This document shows, one piece after another, positions 5,353 to 11,993 of a stretch of DNA of 13,197 bases (positions are counted from its first letter, which is position 1; each line of letters opens with the position of its first letter). A program made the translations under genes and the position numbers. Where the stretch lies: NCBI GenBank assembly GCA_934177555.1, contig CAKPPL010000029.1, forward strand, positions 1 to 13,197. The letters are read 5' to 3'. The DNA is from an uncultured Clostridia bacterium. GTDB lineage: Bacteria > Bacillota > Clostridia > TANB77 > CAG-508. Under the pieces are notes generated by a model. That model had not been told where the DNA came from and made no database searches. It saw only the letters and a program-made list of their open reading frames with translations.

Positions 5353-6105
5353 TTATTCTTTACTTGGAATATAATATCCAACTCCTCTTTTGGTAATTAG
5401 TATTTGTGGATTTGATGTATCTTTTTCTATTCTTTCTCTAATTCTTCTAACTGTAACATCAACAGTACGAATATCACCATAATATTCATATCCCCAAACT
5501 CTTTCTAGTAAAGCTTCTCTTGTTACTACTTGTCCAGGTTGTTGAGCTAAAAATTTTAATACTTCAAATTCTCTTAATGTTAAATTTATCACTTTTCCAT
5601 CTATATGTACTTCATATTTGTCTAAATCTAATACAAGCTCTCCAATTTTTATTGTACTATTTTTCTTTTTTTCTTTTTTTTCTTCATTTATTCTAGAAAT
5701 TTGTTCTATTTCATTATTTCCTTCAACTTTTCTTAAATTAGCTTTTACTCTAGCAACAACTTCTCTTACACTAAATGGTTTTGTTATATAATCATCTGCA
5801 CCTAACTCTAATCCAACTATTTTGTCTAATTCTTCATCTTTAGCTGTTACCATTAAAATTGGAACATTATATATATTTTTTATTTTTTTACATACTGAAA
5901 GACCATCTAAACGTGGAAGCATTATATCTAATAATATCAAATCTGGTCTTTTTTCTTTTGCTACTTCTACTGCTGTTACACCATCATTTGCTTCTAATAT
6001 GTTATATCCTTCTCTTCTTAAATTATGTTCTAATAAGTCAACAATTTTTTGTTCATCATCAACTATTAATATTGTCTTTTTCTCATAATCATATTTATCT
6101 TCCAT
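5353..6105 (-). CDS. walR: OmpR-family response regulator, WalR/YycF-like, no kinase gene alongside
   Basis: This is a two-component transcription factor. The receiver domain (about 11-125) has the acidic pair D16/D17, phospho-acceptor D60 (LILLDIMLP), T87 (VTAKD) and K109 (YITKPF). A Lys/Glu-rich linker (about 128-150) leads to a winged-helix output domain (151-250) with LTLREFEVLKFLAQQPGQVV and GDIRTVDVTVRRIRERIE. The output domain and the LGADDYITKPFSVRE block are very close to WalR, the regulator of wall hydrolases in Firmicutes. The identity should be taken as 'WalR-like', because PhoB/ResD-type relatives share many of these features. The usual walK kinase gene does not follow; ispH does. 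An AAAGGA ribosome site lies 11 nt upstream. Direct repeats of the spacing this family binds occur at htrA in the same window, so htrA is a plausible target, though unproven. Confidence 0.9.
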   Translation of the reverse strand: MEDKYDYEKKTILIVDDEQKIVDLLEHNLRREGYNILEANDGVTAVEVAKEKRPDLILLDIMLPRLDGLSVCKKIKNIYNVPILMVTAKDEELDKIVGLELGADDYITKPFSVREVVARVKANLRKVEGNNEIEQISRINEEKKEKKKNSTIKIGELVLDLDKYEVHIDGKVINLTLREFEVLKFLAQQPGQVVTREALLERVWGYEYYGDIRTVDVTVRRIRERIEKDTSNPQILITKRGVGYYIPSKE

Positions 6106-6163
6106 TTTTTATTATTCCTTTCATAGTTTATATAATTACTCTTTTTATATCATAATTTTCAAT

Positions 6164-6169
6164 ATTATA
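6164..6169 (-). promoter_or_regulatory. -10 box upstream of the response regulator gene
   Basis: Minus-strand TATAAT (6169-6164) preceded by CTTG gives a predicted start near 6157 and a leader of about 50 nt. No convincing -35 lies at 16-18 bp, so activation or weak expression is possible. The element lies just after the ynbB stop codon. Confidence 0.35.
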
Positions 6170-6190
6170 CAAGTTTTTTTAACATTTTGT

Positions 6191-7450
6191 TTAATTTGAT
6201 TTATGAAAATTTGATATTGCTTTTAATATTCCTAATTTTCCATAACTATATGTTAATCCACCTTGCATATATGCTATATATGGTTCTCTTATAGGACCAT
6301 CACAACTAAGTTCTATTGTTGATCCTTCTGTAAATGTTCCTGCTGCCATTATAACTTTATCATCATATCCTGCCATTTCACTTGGTTCTGGAATAACATC
6401 AGAATCTATTGGTGACCCCATTTGAATTCCTTGACAAAATTTTATTAGATTTTCTGCTGTTCCTAATTGTATTGTTTGTACTATATCTGCTCTTTTTTCA
6501 TCATATTTCGGCTCTACATTATATCCTAATCTTTCTAAGATTCTACTTGCAAATACTGCTGTTTTTAATGCACTTGCAACAACTTCAGGTGCAAAAAACA
6601 TTCCTTTTATAAATGCTGTATTTTGATTTAATGATGGTCCTATTTCTTTTCCTACTCCTGGTGCAGTTAGTCTCTCTGCACATAATTCTATTAACTCTTT
6701 TTTTCCTGCTATATATGCTCCACTTGTAGCTATTCCTGCCCCTAAATTTTTCATTAATGATCCAACTATAATATCTGCACCTACTTCTGTTGGTTCCTTT
6801 TCTTCTACAAATTCCCCATAACAATTATCTACCATTATTATTACTTCATTATTTATTTTTCTTATTTCTTGTATTACTTTTTCTATTTTATCTATTGTTA
6901 AACTTTTTCTTGTTGAATATCCTCTTGATCTTTGTATTTCTATTAATTTTATATCTTGTTGTTTTACTCTTTGTCTTATTTTTTCTATATCAAATTCATT
7001 GTCTATTAAATCTATTTGTTCATATTTTACTCCAAATTCTTTTAATGAACTTTTACTATGTTCTTTGCTTATTCCTATTACTGTTTGTAATGTGTCATAT
7101 GGTGCTCCTGAAATACTAAGCATTGTGTCTCCTGGTCTTAATATTCCAAATAATGTAACAGCTAATGCATGTGTTCCAGATATTAATTGTGCTCTTACTA
7201 ATGCGTCTTCTGTTTTCATTATTTTAGCATATATTTCTTCTATTTTATTTCTTCCTATTTCATCTATTCCATATCCTGTTGATGAATGTAAATGCATCTC
7301 TGTTAATCTACATTCTTGAAATGCTTCTAATACTTTCATACTGTTTTTTTCTTTTATTTCATCTATTTTATCAAATATTGGTTTTATTTCTTCTTCTACT
7401 TTTTTTGATAATTCTAATATTTCATTGTTTATTCCTAAATTTTTATACAT
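6191..7450 (-). CDS. ynbB: PLP-dependent methionine-gamma-lyase-like protein (YnbB / aluminium-resistance family)
   Basis: This is a fold-type I PLP enzyme of the Cys/Met-metabolism class, in the family annotated as 'aluminum resistance' or YnbB; the physiological reaction is not established. Visible cofactor residues are SGTHALA (91-97) for the phosphate loop, the stacking-type Y118 (GAPYDT), D208 (MVDNCYGEF) for the pyridine nitrogen and K234 (GSLMKNLGAG) as the Schiff-base lysine. The family-specific N-terminal block HLHSSTGYGIDEIGR (53-67) and the C-terminal stretch GPIREPYIAYMQGGLTYSYGK are present. Its 419 aa is the usual length. The start ATG has AGGAG 6 nt upstream. The gene lies just after the sigE terminator and has its own -10 box. 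In Bacillus ynbB lies near hfq, but no hfq is seen here. Confidence 0.92.
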   Translation of the reverse strand: MYKNLGINNEILELSKKVEEEIKPIFDKIDEIKEKNSMKVLEAFQECRLTEMHLHSSTGYGIDEIGRNKIEEIYAKIMKTEDALVRAQLISGTHALAVTLFGILRPGDTMLSISGAPYDTLQTVIGISKEHSKSSLKEFGVKYEQIDLIDNEFDIEKIRQRVKQQDIKLIEIQRSRGYSTRKSLTIDKIEKVIQEIRKINNEVIIMVDNCYGEFVEEKEPTEVGADIIVGSLMKNLGAGIATSGAYIAGKKELIELCAERLTAPGVGKEIGPSLNQNTAFIKGMFFAPEVVASALKTAVFASRILERLGYNVEPKYDEKRADIVQTIQLGTAENLIKFCQGIQMGSPIDSDVIPEPSEMAGYDDKVIMAAGTFTEGSTIELSCDGPIREPYIAYMQGGLTYSYGKLGILKAISNFHKSN

Positions 7451-7475
7451 TGTTTTCTCCTTTTCTTCCTTTAGT

Positions 7476-7481
7476 ATTATA
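7476..7481 (-). promoter_or_regulatory. -10 box of ynbB
   Basis: Minus-strand TATAAT (7481-7476) lies between the sigE terminator and the ynbB ribosome site. The predicted start is near 7469, leaving a leader of about 19 nt. The -35 position (TGGCTT) is poor and overlaps the terminator stem. Confidence 0.4.
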
Positions 7482-7493
7482 CATCAATTTTAC

Positions 7494-7518
7494 AAAAAAA
7501 GCCAGCATTTTGCTGACT
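7494..7518 (-). terminator. Terminator after sigE
   Basis: On the minus strand AGTCAGCA (7518-7511) and TGCTGGCT (7507-7500) form an 8-bp stem with one G-U pair and a 3-nt loop. The stem is followed by seven T residues (7500-7494). It is the most typical factor-independent terminator in the window and starts 8 bp after the sigE stop codon. Confidence 0.9.
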
Positions 7519-7525
7519 TAAATTT

Positions 7526-8266
7526 TTACCCTGTTTTACTCATTATATCTTTTTTCATTTTATTTATAATTTTTTTCTCTAATCTTGAAATATAACTTTG
7601 AGATATTCCTAATTCATCTGCAACTTCTTTTTGTGTTTTTTCTTTTCCACTTATAAATCCAAATCTCATTTCCATTATATTTTTTTCTCTATCATTTAAT
7701 TTTTTTATAGCTTCTTTTAATAATTTCATATCAACTTCATCTTCTAATCTTCTATATGTAACATCTGGATCTGTTCCTAATATGTCGGATAATAATAATT
7801 CATTTCCATCACTATCTTTATTTAATGGTTCATCTATTGATACTTCTGTTTTTATTCTATTATTTCTTCTTAAGTACATCAATATCTCATTTTCAATACA
7901 TCTTGATGCATATGTTGCTAATTTTATTTTTTTCTCACTATTAAATGTATTTACCCCTTTCATTAAGCCTATTGTACCTATTGATATTAAATCCTCAATT
8001 CCTATTCCTGTATTTTCAAATTTTTTTGCTATGTATACCACTAATCTTAAGTTTCTTTCTACTAATATTTGCCTTGCTTCTATTTTTTCTTCTGTGTCTA
8101 ATTTTTTTATTATTTCTTCCTCTTCTTCTGGTGTTAATGGTGGTGGTAATGTTTGACTTCCTGCTATATAAAATATTGGTAGAACTTCATTTTCCTCTAG
8201 CTTTCCATCAATATATTTAGCACATAAAACATTTATACTGTTTTTTATAAATTCAATAAAATTCAT
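7526..8266 (-). CDS. sigE: Sporulation sigma factor SigE (pro-sigma-E)
   Basis: Sigma-E directs the first mother-cell programme of sporulation. The protein carries an N-terminal pro-sequence (about 33 residues) ending near FYIAGSQTLPPPL, where Bacillus has YYIGGSEALPPPL. SpoIIGA removes the pro-sequence in Bacillus after a signal from the forespore. Region 2 (about 70-137) contains RNLRLVVYIAKKFENTG and LATYASRCIENEILMYLRR. Region 4 (about 188-240) contains the helix-turn-helix KTQKEVADELGISQSYISR. The start is taken at ATG 8266 (246 aa); the open frame extends upstream to 8317 but lacks support. The ribosome site AGGAGGTGAT (8286-8277) is exceptionally complete but sits unusually far from the ATG (14 nt from GGAGG). 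spoIIGA, normally directly upstream, and sigG, often downstream, are both absent. The gene is enclosed by terminators and so appears monocistronic. Confidence 0.94.
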   Translation of the reverse strand: MNFIEFIKNSINVLCAKYIDGKLEENEVLPIFYIAGSQTLPPPLTPEEEEEIIKKLDTEEKIEARQILVERNLRLVVYIAKKFENTGIGIEDLISIGTIGLMKGVNTFNSEKKIKLATYASRCIENEILMYLRRNNRIKTEVSIDEPLNKDSDGNELLLSDILGTDPDVTYRRLEDEVDMKLLKEAIKKLNDREKNIMEMRFGFISGKEKTQKEVADELGISQSYISRLEKKIINKMKKDIMSKTG

Positions 8267-8276
8267 ATTAATAAAA

Positions 8277-8286
8277 ATCACCTCCT
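8277..8286 (-). promoter_or_regulatory. Extended Shine-Dalgarno of sigE
   Basis: AGGAGGTGAT pairs with ten consecutive bases of the 16S rRNA 3' end, the strongest ribosome site in the window. The distance to ATG 8266 is long: 14 nt after GGAGG, or 10 nt after the end of the 10-base match. An ATT codon at 8 nt from GGAGG (in frame, two codons before the ATG) is a less likely start. Confidence 0.7.
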
Positions 8287-8294
8287 GGATTTTT

Positions 8295-8300
8295 ATTGTA
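8295..8300 (-). promoter_or_regulatory. Possible -10 box of sigE
   Basis: Minus-strand TACAAT (8300-8295) lies 8 bp before the ribosome site, giving a start near 8288 and a very short leader. A palindrome GTATT-TGC-AATAC lies 10 bp further upstream. I found no clear Spo0A box (TGTCGAA); the nearest match, TGTCTTT on the plus strand, has two mismatches. Confidence 0.3.
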
Positions 8301-8340
8301 CATCTTTTGTATTGCAAATACTGTCTTTTCTTATTGTAGA

Positions 8341-8376
8341 AAAAAAGAAATAATCGCGTTTTTACGATTATTTCTT
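8341..8376 (-). terminator. Terminator after the Dps-type ferritin gene
   Basis: AAGAAATAATCG (8345-8356) and CGATTATTTCTT (8365-8376) form a perfect 12-bp stem with an 8-nt loop. On the minus strand the stem runs into a T tract (8346-8341). It closes the rsmA-fmt-dps transcript, 5 bp after the dps stop codon. Confidence 0.85.
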
Positions 8377-8381
8377 ACTTT

Positions 8382-8819
8382 TTATTTACTACATTCATTT
8401 AGCATCCATAATTTTTTTGTGTAATCTTTTAAATATTCATCAATGATTGATGAAGTAACATAGTCAGATTCTTTTTCTGCATTTTGCTTTATAACACTTG
8501 CTTTTTGGCATAATATTGTAAAATCTTTAATCAACTCACTTAATATTTCACTTGATTTTATCTTTTCATTATTTGCTTCTTTTATTTTGCTATTTTCTAA
8601 AAAATTTTTCATTGTTCCTAATGGTTGAAATCCTTTTGTTTCAATCAGTTCTGCAATTTCATCTATTTGTTCTCTTAATTCATCATAATATTCTTCTAGT
8701 TTAGCATGTAATACAAAAAATTCTTTTCCTTGAATATTCCAGTGAAAATTTTGCGTTTTTACAGTCATTACTTCTAAGTCACATAAAAATTCATTTAATT
8801 CTTTTATATTTTCTTCCAT
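8382..8819 (-). CDS. dps: Dps-type miniferritin (DNA protection during starvation)
   Basis: This is a ferritin-like four-helix protein that assembles into a 12-subunit shell, oxidises Fe(II) with hydrogen peroxide and stores the iron, protecting DNA from oxidative damage. The inter-subunit ferroxidase ligands are visible: H26 (NFHWNIQG), H38 (VLHAKLEEYYDEL), and D53 and E57 (REQIDEIAELI). The length of 145 aa is typical. The start is taken at ATG 8819 because AGAGAGG lies 6 nt upstream; the open frame begins 8 codons earlier without such a site. No lysine-rich DNA-binding tail is evident at the N-terminus, so DNA binding is not assured. It lies 44 bp after fmt and is the last gene before a strong terminator, so it probably shares the rsmA-fmt transcript. 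I saw no PerR-like operator. Confidence 0.92.
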   Translation of the reverse strand: MEENIKELNEFLCDLEVMTVKTQNFHWNIQGKEFFVLHAKLEEYYDELREQIDEIAELIETKGFQPLGTMKNFLENSKIKEANNEKIKSSEILSELIKDFTILCQKASVIKQNAEKESDYVTSSIIDEYLKDYTKKLWMLNECSK

Positions 8820-8863
8820 AACGTACCTCTCTTTCAAATACATTATGTACTTATTTTTAAATT

Positions 8864-9805
8864 TTATTCAAATTTACTTCCTTCTTCAATTTGATTTCCT
8901 AATAAAAATTCTTGTATTTTCATTTTTCTTGCATTTTCTCCTTGAATTATTAAAATTTTTATTATTCCATTTTTGCATTTTACATATAGCCCTTCTTTAC
9001 AGTCTGATTTTATTACAGTACCACACTCTACATCTTGTTCTATATTTAGATTTTCTATTTCAACTTCCCATATTTTTATTTTTTTGCCATTTAAATATGT
9101 ATAAGTTCCCATAATTGGATTTAGTCCTCTTACAAGATTTTTTATTTGTTCTGCACTTTTGTTTTGCCAATCTATTTTTGACATACTTTTTTCTAACATT
9201 GGAGCCATTGTGAAATTATCCCCCTGTGGAATTCTTGGAGCTGTATTGTCTTCTATTTTTTTCAATGTCTCTACTAATAAATTTGCTCCTATTATTGATA
9301 ATCTATCCCATAATTCTCCTGTTGTTTCATTTTCTTTTATCTCTGTTTCCTGTTGTAATATCATATCACCTGTATCCATTCCAGTATCCATATACATTGT
9401 TGTTACACCTGTTGTTTTATCTCCGTTTATTATTGACCATTGAATTGGAGCTGCACCTCTATATTTAGGTAATAATGATGCATGAACATTTATTGCTCCT
9501 TTTTCTGGTATATCTAATATTTCTTTAGGCAAGATTTTTCCATATGCAACTACACACATTAAATCTGGTTTTAATTCTTTTATTTGATTTATAAAATCTT
9601 CATTATTTCTAATTTTTTCTGGTTGATAAATTTCCAAATTTTTAGATTTTGCATATTCCTTTACAGGAGATTCTGTTAATTTCATTCCTCTTCCTTTTGC
9701 TCTATCAGGATTTGTTACTACACCTACAATATCATGTCCTGCTTCATATATTGCCTTTAATGATTCCATTGCAAAATCTGGTGTTCCCATAAATACTATT
9801 CTCAT
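8864..9805 (-). CDS. fmt: Methionyl-tRNA formyltransferase
   Basis: Fmt adds a formyl group from 10-formyl-tetrahydrofolate to Met-tRNA(fMet), making the initiator tRNA for translation. The catalytic domain (1-200) opens with MRIVFMGTPDFA. It has the catalytic trio N106 and H108 (INVHASLLPKYRGAAPIQ) and D144 (TGMDTGD). The C-terminal tRNA-binding domain (about 205-313) includes SKIDWQNKSAEQIKNLVRGL and GTYTYLNGKKIKIW. At 313 aa it is full length. GGAGGA lies 7 nt before the ATG. The gene starts 15 bp after the rsmA stop codon, so the two are co-transcribed. The deformylase gene def, the usual partner upstream of fmt, is not in the window; rsmA takes that place. Confidence 0.97.
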   Translation of the reverse strand: MRIVFMGTPDFAMESLKAIYEAGHDIVGVVTNPDRAKGRGMKLTESPVKEYAKSKNLEIYQPEKIRNNEDFINQIKELKPDLMCVVAYGKILPKEILDIPEKGAINVHASLLPKYRGAAPIQWSIINGDKTTGVTTMYMDTGMDTGDMILQQETEIKENETTGELWDRLSIIGANLLVETLKKIEDNTAPRIPQGDNFTMAPMLEKSMSKIDWQNKSAEQIKNLVRGLNPIMGTYTYLNGKKIKIWEVEIENLNIEQDVECGTVIKSDCKEGLYVKCKNGIIKILIIQGENARKMKIQEFLLGNQIEEGSKFE

Positions 9806-9820
9806 TTTTTTCCTCCAAAA

Positions 9821-10681
9821 CTACATTGATATAATTTTTGCTATATTAGCAAAATCTTGTAGCGATAATTTCTCAGCTCTAATATTTTCATCTAAATTTA
9901 ATTTTTTTAATATTTTTTGTCCTTCTTCTTTACTCATAAATACTTTTGCATTTGTTAAAGCATTTAATAATGTTTTTCTTCTTTGCATAAATGCACTTTT
10001 TATTATCATAAACATTACTTTAGGATTTTCTATACTCACTGCTGGATTTTTTCTTAAATTCATTTTTATTACTTCTGATGTTACCTCTGGTTCAGGTATA
10101 AATGAACTATTTGGAACTTCCATTATCTTCTCTGATTCACAATAATAATATACAGTATGTGTAATAGCTCCTGTATTTTTACCTCCAGGTATCTCTATTA
10201 ATCTATCTGCAACTTCTTTTTGAATCATTACTGTTATACTTGTTATATCAAGCTTTTCTTCAAGTAATTTCATTATAATTGGTGTTGTAATATAATAAGG
10301 TAAATTAGCCACTATTTTTACATTTTTTATATTATTGTTTTCTTTATTATATTTTATAATTTTATTTAAATCTACTTTTAAAATATCTTCATTTATCACT
10401 TCAAATTTTTCATTTTCTGAAAATCTATCATTTAATATTTCTATCATTTTAGTATCTAATTCTACACATAAGACTTTTTTGGCATTTTCTAATAATCTTT
10501 TAGTTAATGTTCCTAAACCCGGTCCTATTTCTATAATCATATCATTTTCTGTTATTTGACTGCAATTTACTATATTATTTATTACTTCTTCATTAATTAA
10601 AAAATTTTGTCCTAAACTTTTATTAGCTTTAATTTTATATTTTTTCATTATATTTCTAGTTTCTTCAACTATGTTGTTCAT
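9821..10681 (-). CDS. rsmA: 16S rRNA (A1518/A1519) dimethyltransferase RsmA/KsgA
   Basis: RsmA dimethylates two adjacent adenines in the 3'-terminal helix of 16S rRNA late in 30S assembly. The SAM-binding motif I EIGPGLGTLT is at 51-60, the acidic SAM ribose loop VELD at 73-76 and the catalytic NLPYY at 126-130. SLGQNFL (22-28) and SSFIPEPEVTSEVI (192-205) are further family blocks. The length is 286 aa. The start ATG at 10681 is chosen because AAGGGA lies 9 nt upstream. The open frame reaches 10726, but that ATG lies inside the -10 box of a strong promoter and cannot be in the mRNA. ATG 10690 abuts the ribosome site and is less likely. It is the first gene of the rsmA-fmt-dps transcript. Confidence 0.96.
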   Translation of the reverse strand: MNNIVEETRNIMKKYKIKANKSLGQNFLINEEVINNIVNCSQITENDMIIEIGPGLGTLTKRLLENAKKVLCVELDTKMIEILNDRFSENEKFEVINEDILKVDLNKIIKYNKENNNIKNVKIVANLPYYITTPIIMKLLEEKLDITSITVMIQKEVADRLIEIPGGKNTGAITHTVYYYCESEKIMEVPNSSFIPEPEVTSEVIKMNLRKNPAVSIENPKVMFMIIKSAFMQRRKTLLNALTNAKVFMSKEEGQKILKKLNLDENIRAEKLSLQDFANIAKIISM

Positions 10682-10724
10682 TTTGCTCATTCCCTTCAAT
10701 ACACATTTAATTAATATTATTAGC

Positions 10725-10753
10725 ATTATATAAATTATTATTTGTCAAGTCAA
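10725..10753 (-). promoter_or_regulatory. Strong sigma-A promoter of rsmA
   Basis: On the minus strand TTGACT (10753-10748) is followed after exactly 17 bp by TATAAT (10730-10725), the best promoter match in the window. The predicted start near 10718 leaves a leader of about 37 nt before ATG 10681. It separates the comM-dprA-yraN group from rsmA-fmt-dps, with no terminator seen between them. Confidence 0.8.
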
Positions 10754-10765
10754 TAGAAACATTAC

Positions 10766-11122
10766 CTAAAAAGCATTTTTTATATGATTAATATTACATT
10801 TTCCGTCTTTTATAAAAACTTCTATTACATCAAATCTAATATTAAATTTTTTATAATTGTTTTTCAGAACATAATATTGTGCAGACATTTTGATATGCCT
10901 TTTTTTATTTTGATTAATAGCCATAGCAGGTGTACCATATTTTAAATTTGTTCTAGTTTTTACTTCCACAAAAATAATAGTTATATCTTTTTGAGCTATA
11001 ATATCTATTTCTCCTACTTTAGCATAATAATTTATTTCTAATATTTTATATTTATGTCTTTTTAAATATTGCTTAGCTATTTTTTCTCCTATATTTCCAA
11101 TTTTCTTATTATAGCCTTCCAT
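10766..11122 (-). CDS. yraN: YraN/UPF0102 family endonuclease-like protein
   Basis: This is a small protein with a predicted Holliday-junction-resolvase/restriction-endonuclease-like fold and no established function. The family motifs are present: NIGEKIAKQYL (10-20), GEIDIIA (37-43) and FVEVKTR (51-57). The E13, D40, E53 and K55 set corresponds to the PD-(D/E)xK-type metal-binding core. GTPAMAINQNKKRHI (63-77) is the conserved basic segment that follows. The length of 118 aa is normal. It starts 1 bp after the dprA stop codon, so it is the third gene of the comM-dprA-yraN operon. Frequent linkage of yraN to DNA-uptake and processing genes supports a role in DNA metabolism, by inference. Confidence 0.93.
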   Translation of the reverse strand: MEGYNKKIGNIGEKIAKQYLKRHKYKILEINYYAKVGEIDIIAQKDITIIFVEVKTRTNLKYGTPAMAINQNKKRHIKMSAQYYVLKNNYKKFNIRFDVIEVFIKDGKCNINHIKNAF

Positions 11123-11123
11123 A

Positions 11124-11993
11124 TTACAAATTCTCTTTTCTAATAAATTTTTGATTAGGTAACTCTAAAACTTTATCTTCTATTTCTAACATCATAGTTT
11201 GATACAAAACTTCTTTGGTATCTAATCCTGTCTTTATACAGATTTCATTTATATCTAATGGTCCATTTTCTAAACTATTATATAAATTAACAAATTCATT
11301 TGGTATATCTAAATTATTTTTTATTTTAAAATTTTCTGACTTTAAAAAGTTTATGTTAGGATAATATTCTAAAATATCTTCTACTGATGTAACTAAATGT
11401 GATCCATTTTGTATTAATCTATTAGTTGTTTTTCCTTTTTTATTGTCTAAATTACTTGGTATTGCAAATACTGGTTTTCCTTGAAGTATTGTATCTTTCG
11501 CTGTAATACTTGTTCCACTTCTTTCTCCAGCTTCTACAACTAATGTTCCCATACCTATTCCTGCTATAATTCTATTTCTTTGTCTAAATTTATTTGAATC
11601 AGCTTTTATATTATTTTCATATTCACTTATTAGCAAACCTCCATTTTTTACTATTTGTTCTGATAAAACTATATTTTGCTTCGGATATATATTTTCTAAT
11701 CCACATGGCAATACAGCTATTGTTTTTCCACCATATTCTAAAGATGTTTTATGAGCAATACTGTCAATTCCTAGTGCTAATCCACTTACAATATTAACAT
11801 TATAATTAACTAAATTTTTTACAAATAGTTTACACATTTTTTCACCATATTGTGTATTAGTTCTAGAACCAACTACAGAAATTGAGAATTCCTTTAATAG
11901 TTCTACATTTCCTCTTACATATAATCTTGATGGTGGGTCTTTTATTTCTCTTAATTTTTCTGGATATATTTCACTAAAATATTCTATTATCAT
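11124..11993 (-). CDS. dprA: DNA-processing protein DprA
   Basis: DprA binds incoming single-stranded DNA during natural transformation and loads RecA. The Rossmann-like core has VGSRTNTQYG (41-50), SGLALGIDSIAH (70-81), AVLPCGLENIYP (93-104), FRQRNRIIAG (136-145) and ERSGTSITA (157-165). The C-terminal part (about 225-289) looks like the winged-helix domain found in many DprA proteins. The N-terminal SAM-like domain of some homologues is missing: the protein opens almost directly at YPEKLREIKDPPSRLYVRG. It starts with an ATGA overlap on the comM stop codon, a sign of translational coupling. Many non-competent bacteria also keep dprA, so competence does not follow from this gene alone. Confidence 0.95.
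   Translation of the reverse strand: MIIEYFSEIYPEKLREIKDPPSRLYVRGNVELLKEFSISVVGSRTNTQYGEKMCKLFVKNLVNYNVNIVSGLALGIDSIAHKTSLEYGGKTIAVLPCGLENIYPKQNIVLSEQIVKNGGLLISEYENNIKADSNKFRQRNRIIAGIGMGTLVVEAGERSGTSITAKDTILQGKPVFAIPSNLDNKKGKTTNRLIQNGSHLVTSVEDILEYYPNINFLKSENFKIKNNLDIPNEFVNLYNSLENGPLDINEICIKTGLDTKEVLYQTMMLEIEDKVLELPNQKFIRKENL

Noticed and set aside
6585..6824. A 79-codon minus-strand frame rich in Arg, Cys and Ser
   Set aside because: It is an out-of-frame reading within ynbB, which has all its cofactor residues in the main frame.
6790..7119. Long Leu/Phe-rich plus-strand frames opposite minus-strand genes (also at 531, 785, 1395, 5859, 7945, 8845, 12214)
   Set aside because: They lie inside well-identified genes on the other strand, have no family motifs or ribosome sites, and their Leu/Phe/Ile richness is what antisense of Lys/Glu/Asn-rich AT-biased genes produces.
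10682..10726. N-terminal extension of rsmA (MLIILIKCVLKGMSK)
   Set aside because: The upstream ATG lies in the -10 box of the rsmA promoter and has no ribosome site; AAGGGA fits ATG 10681.
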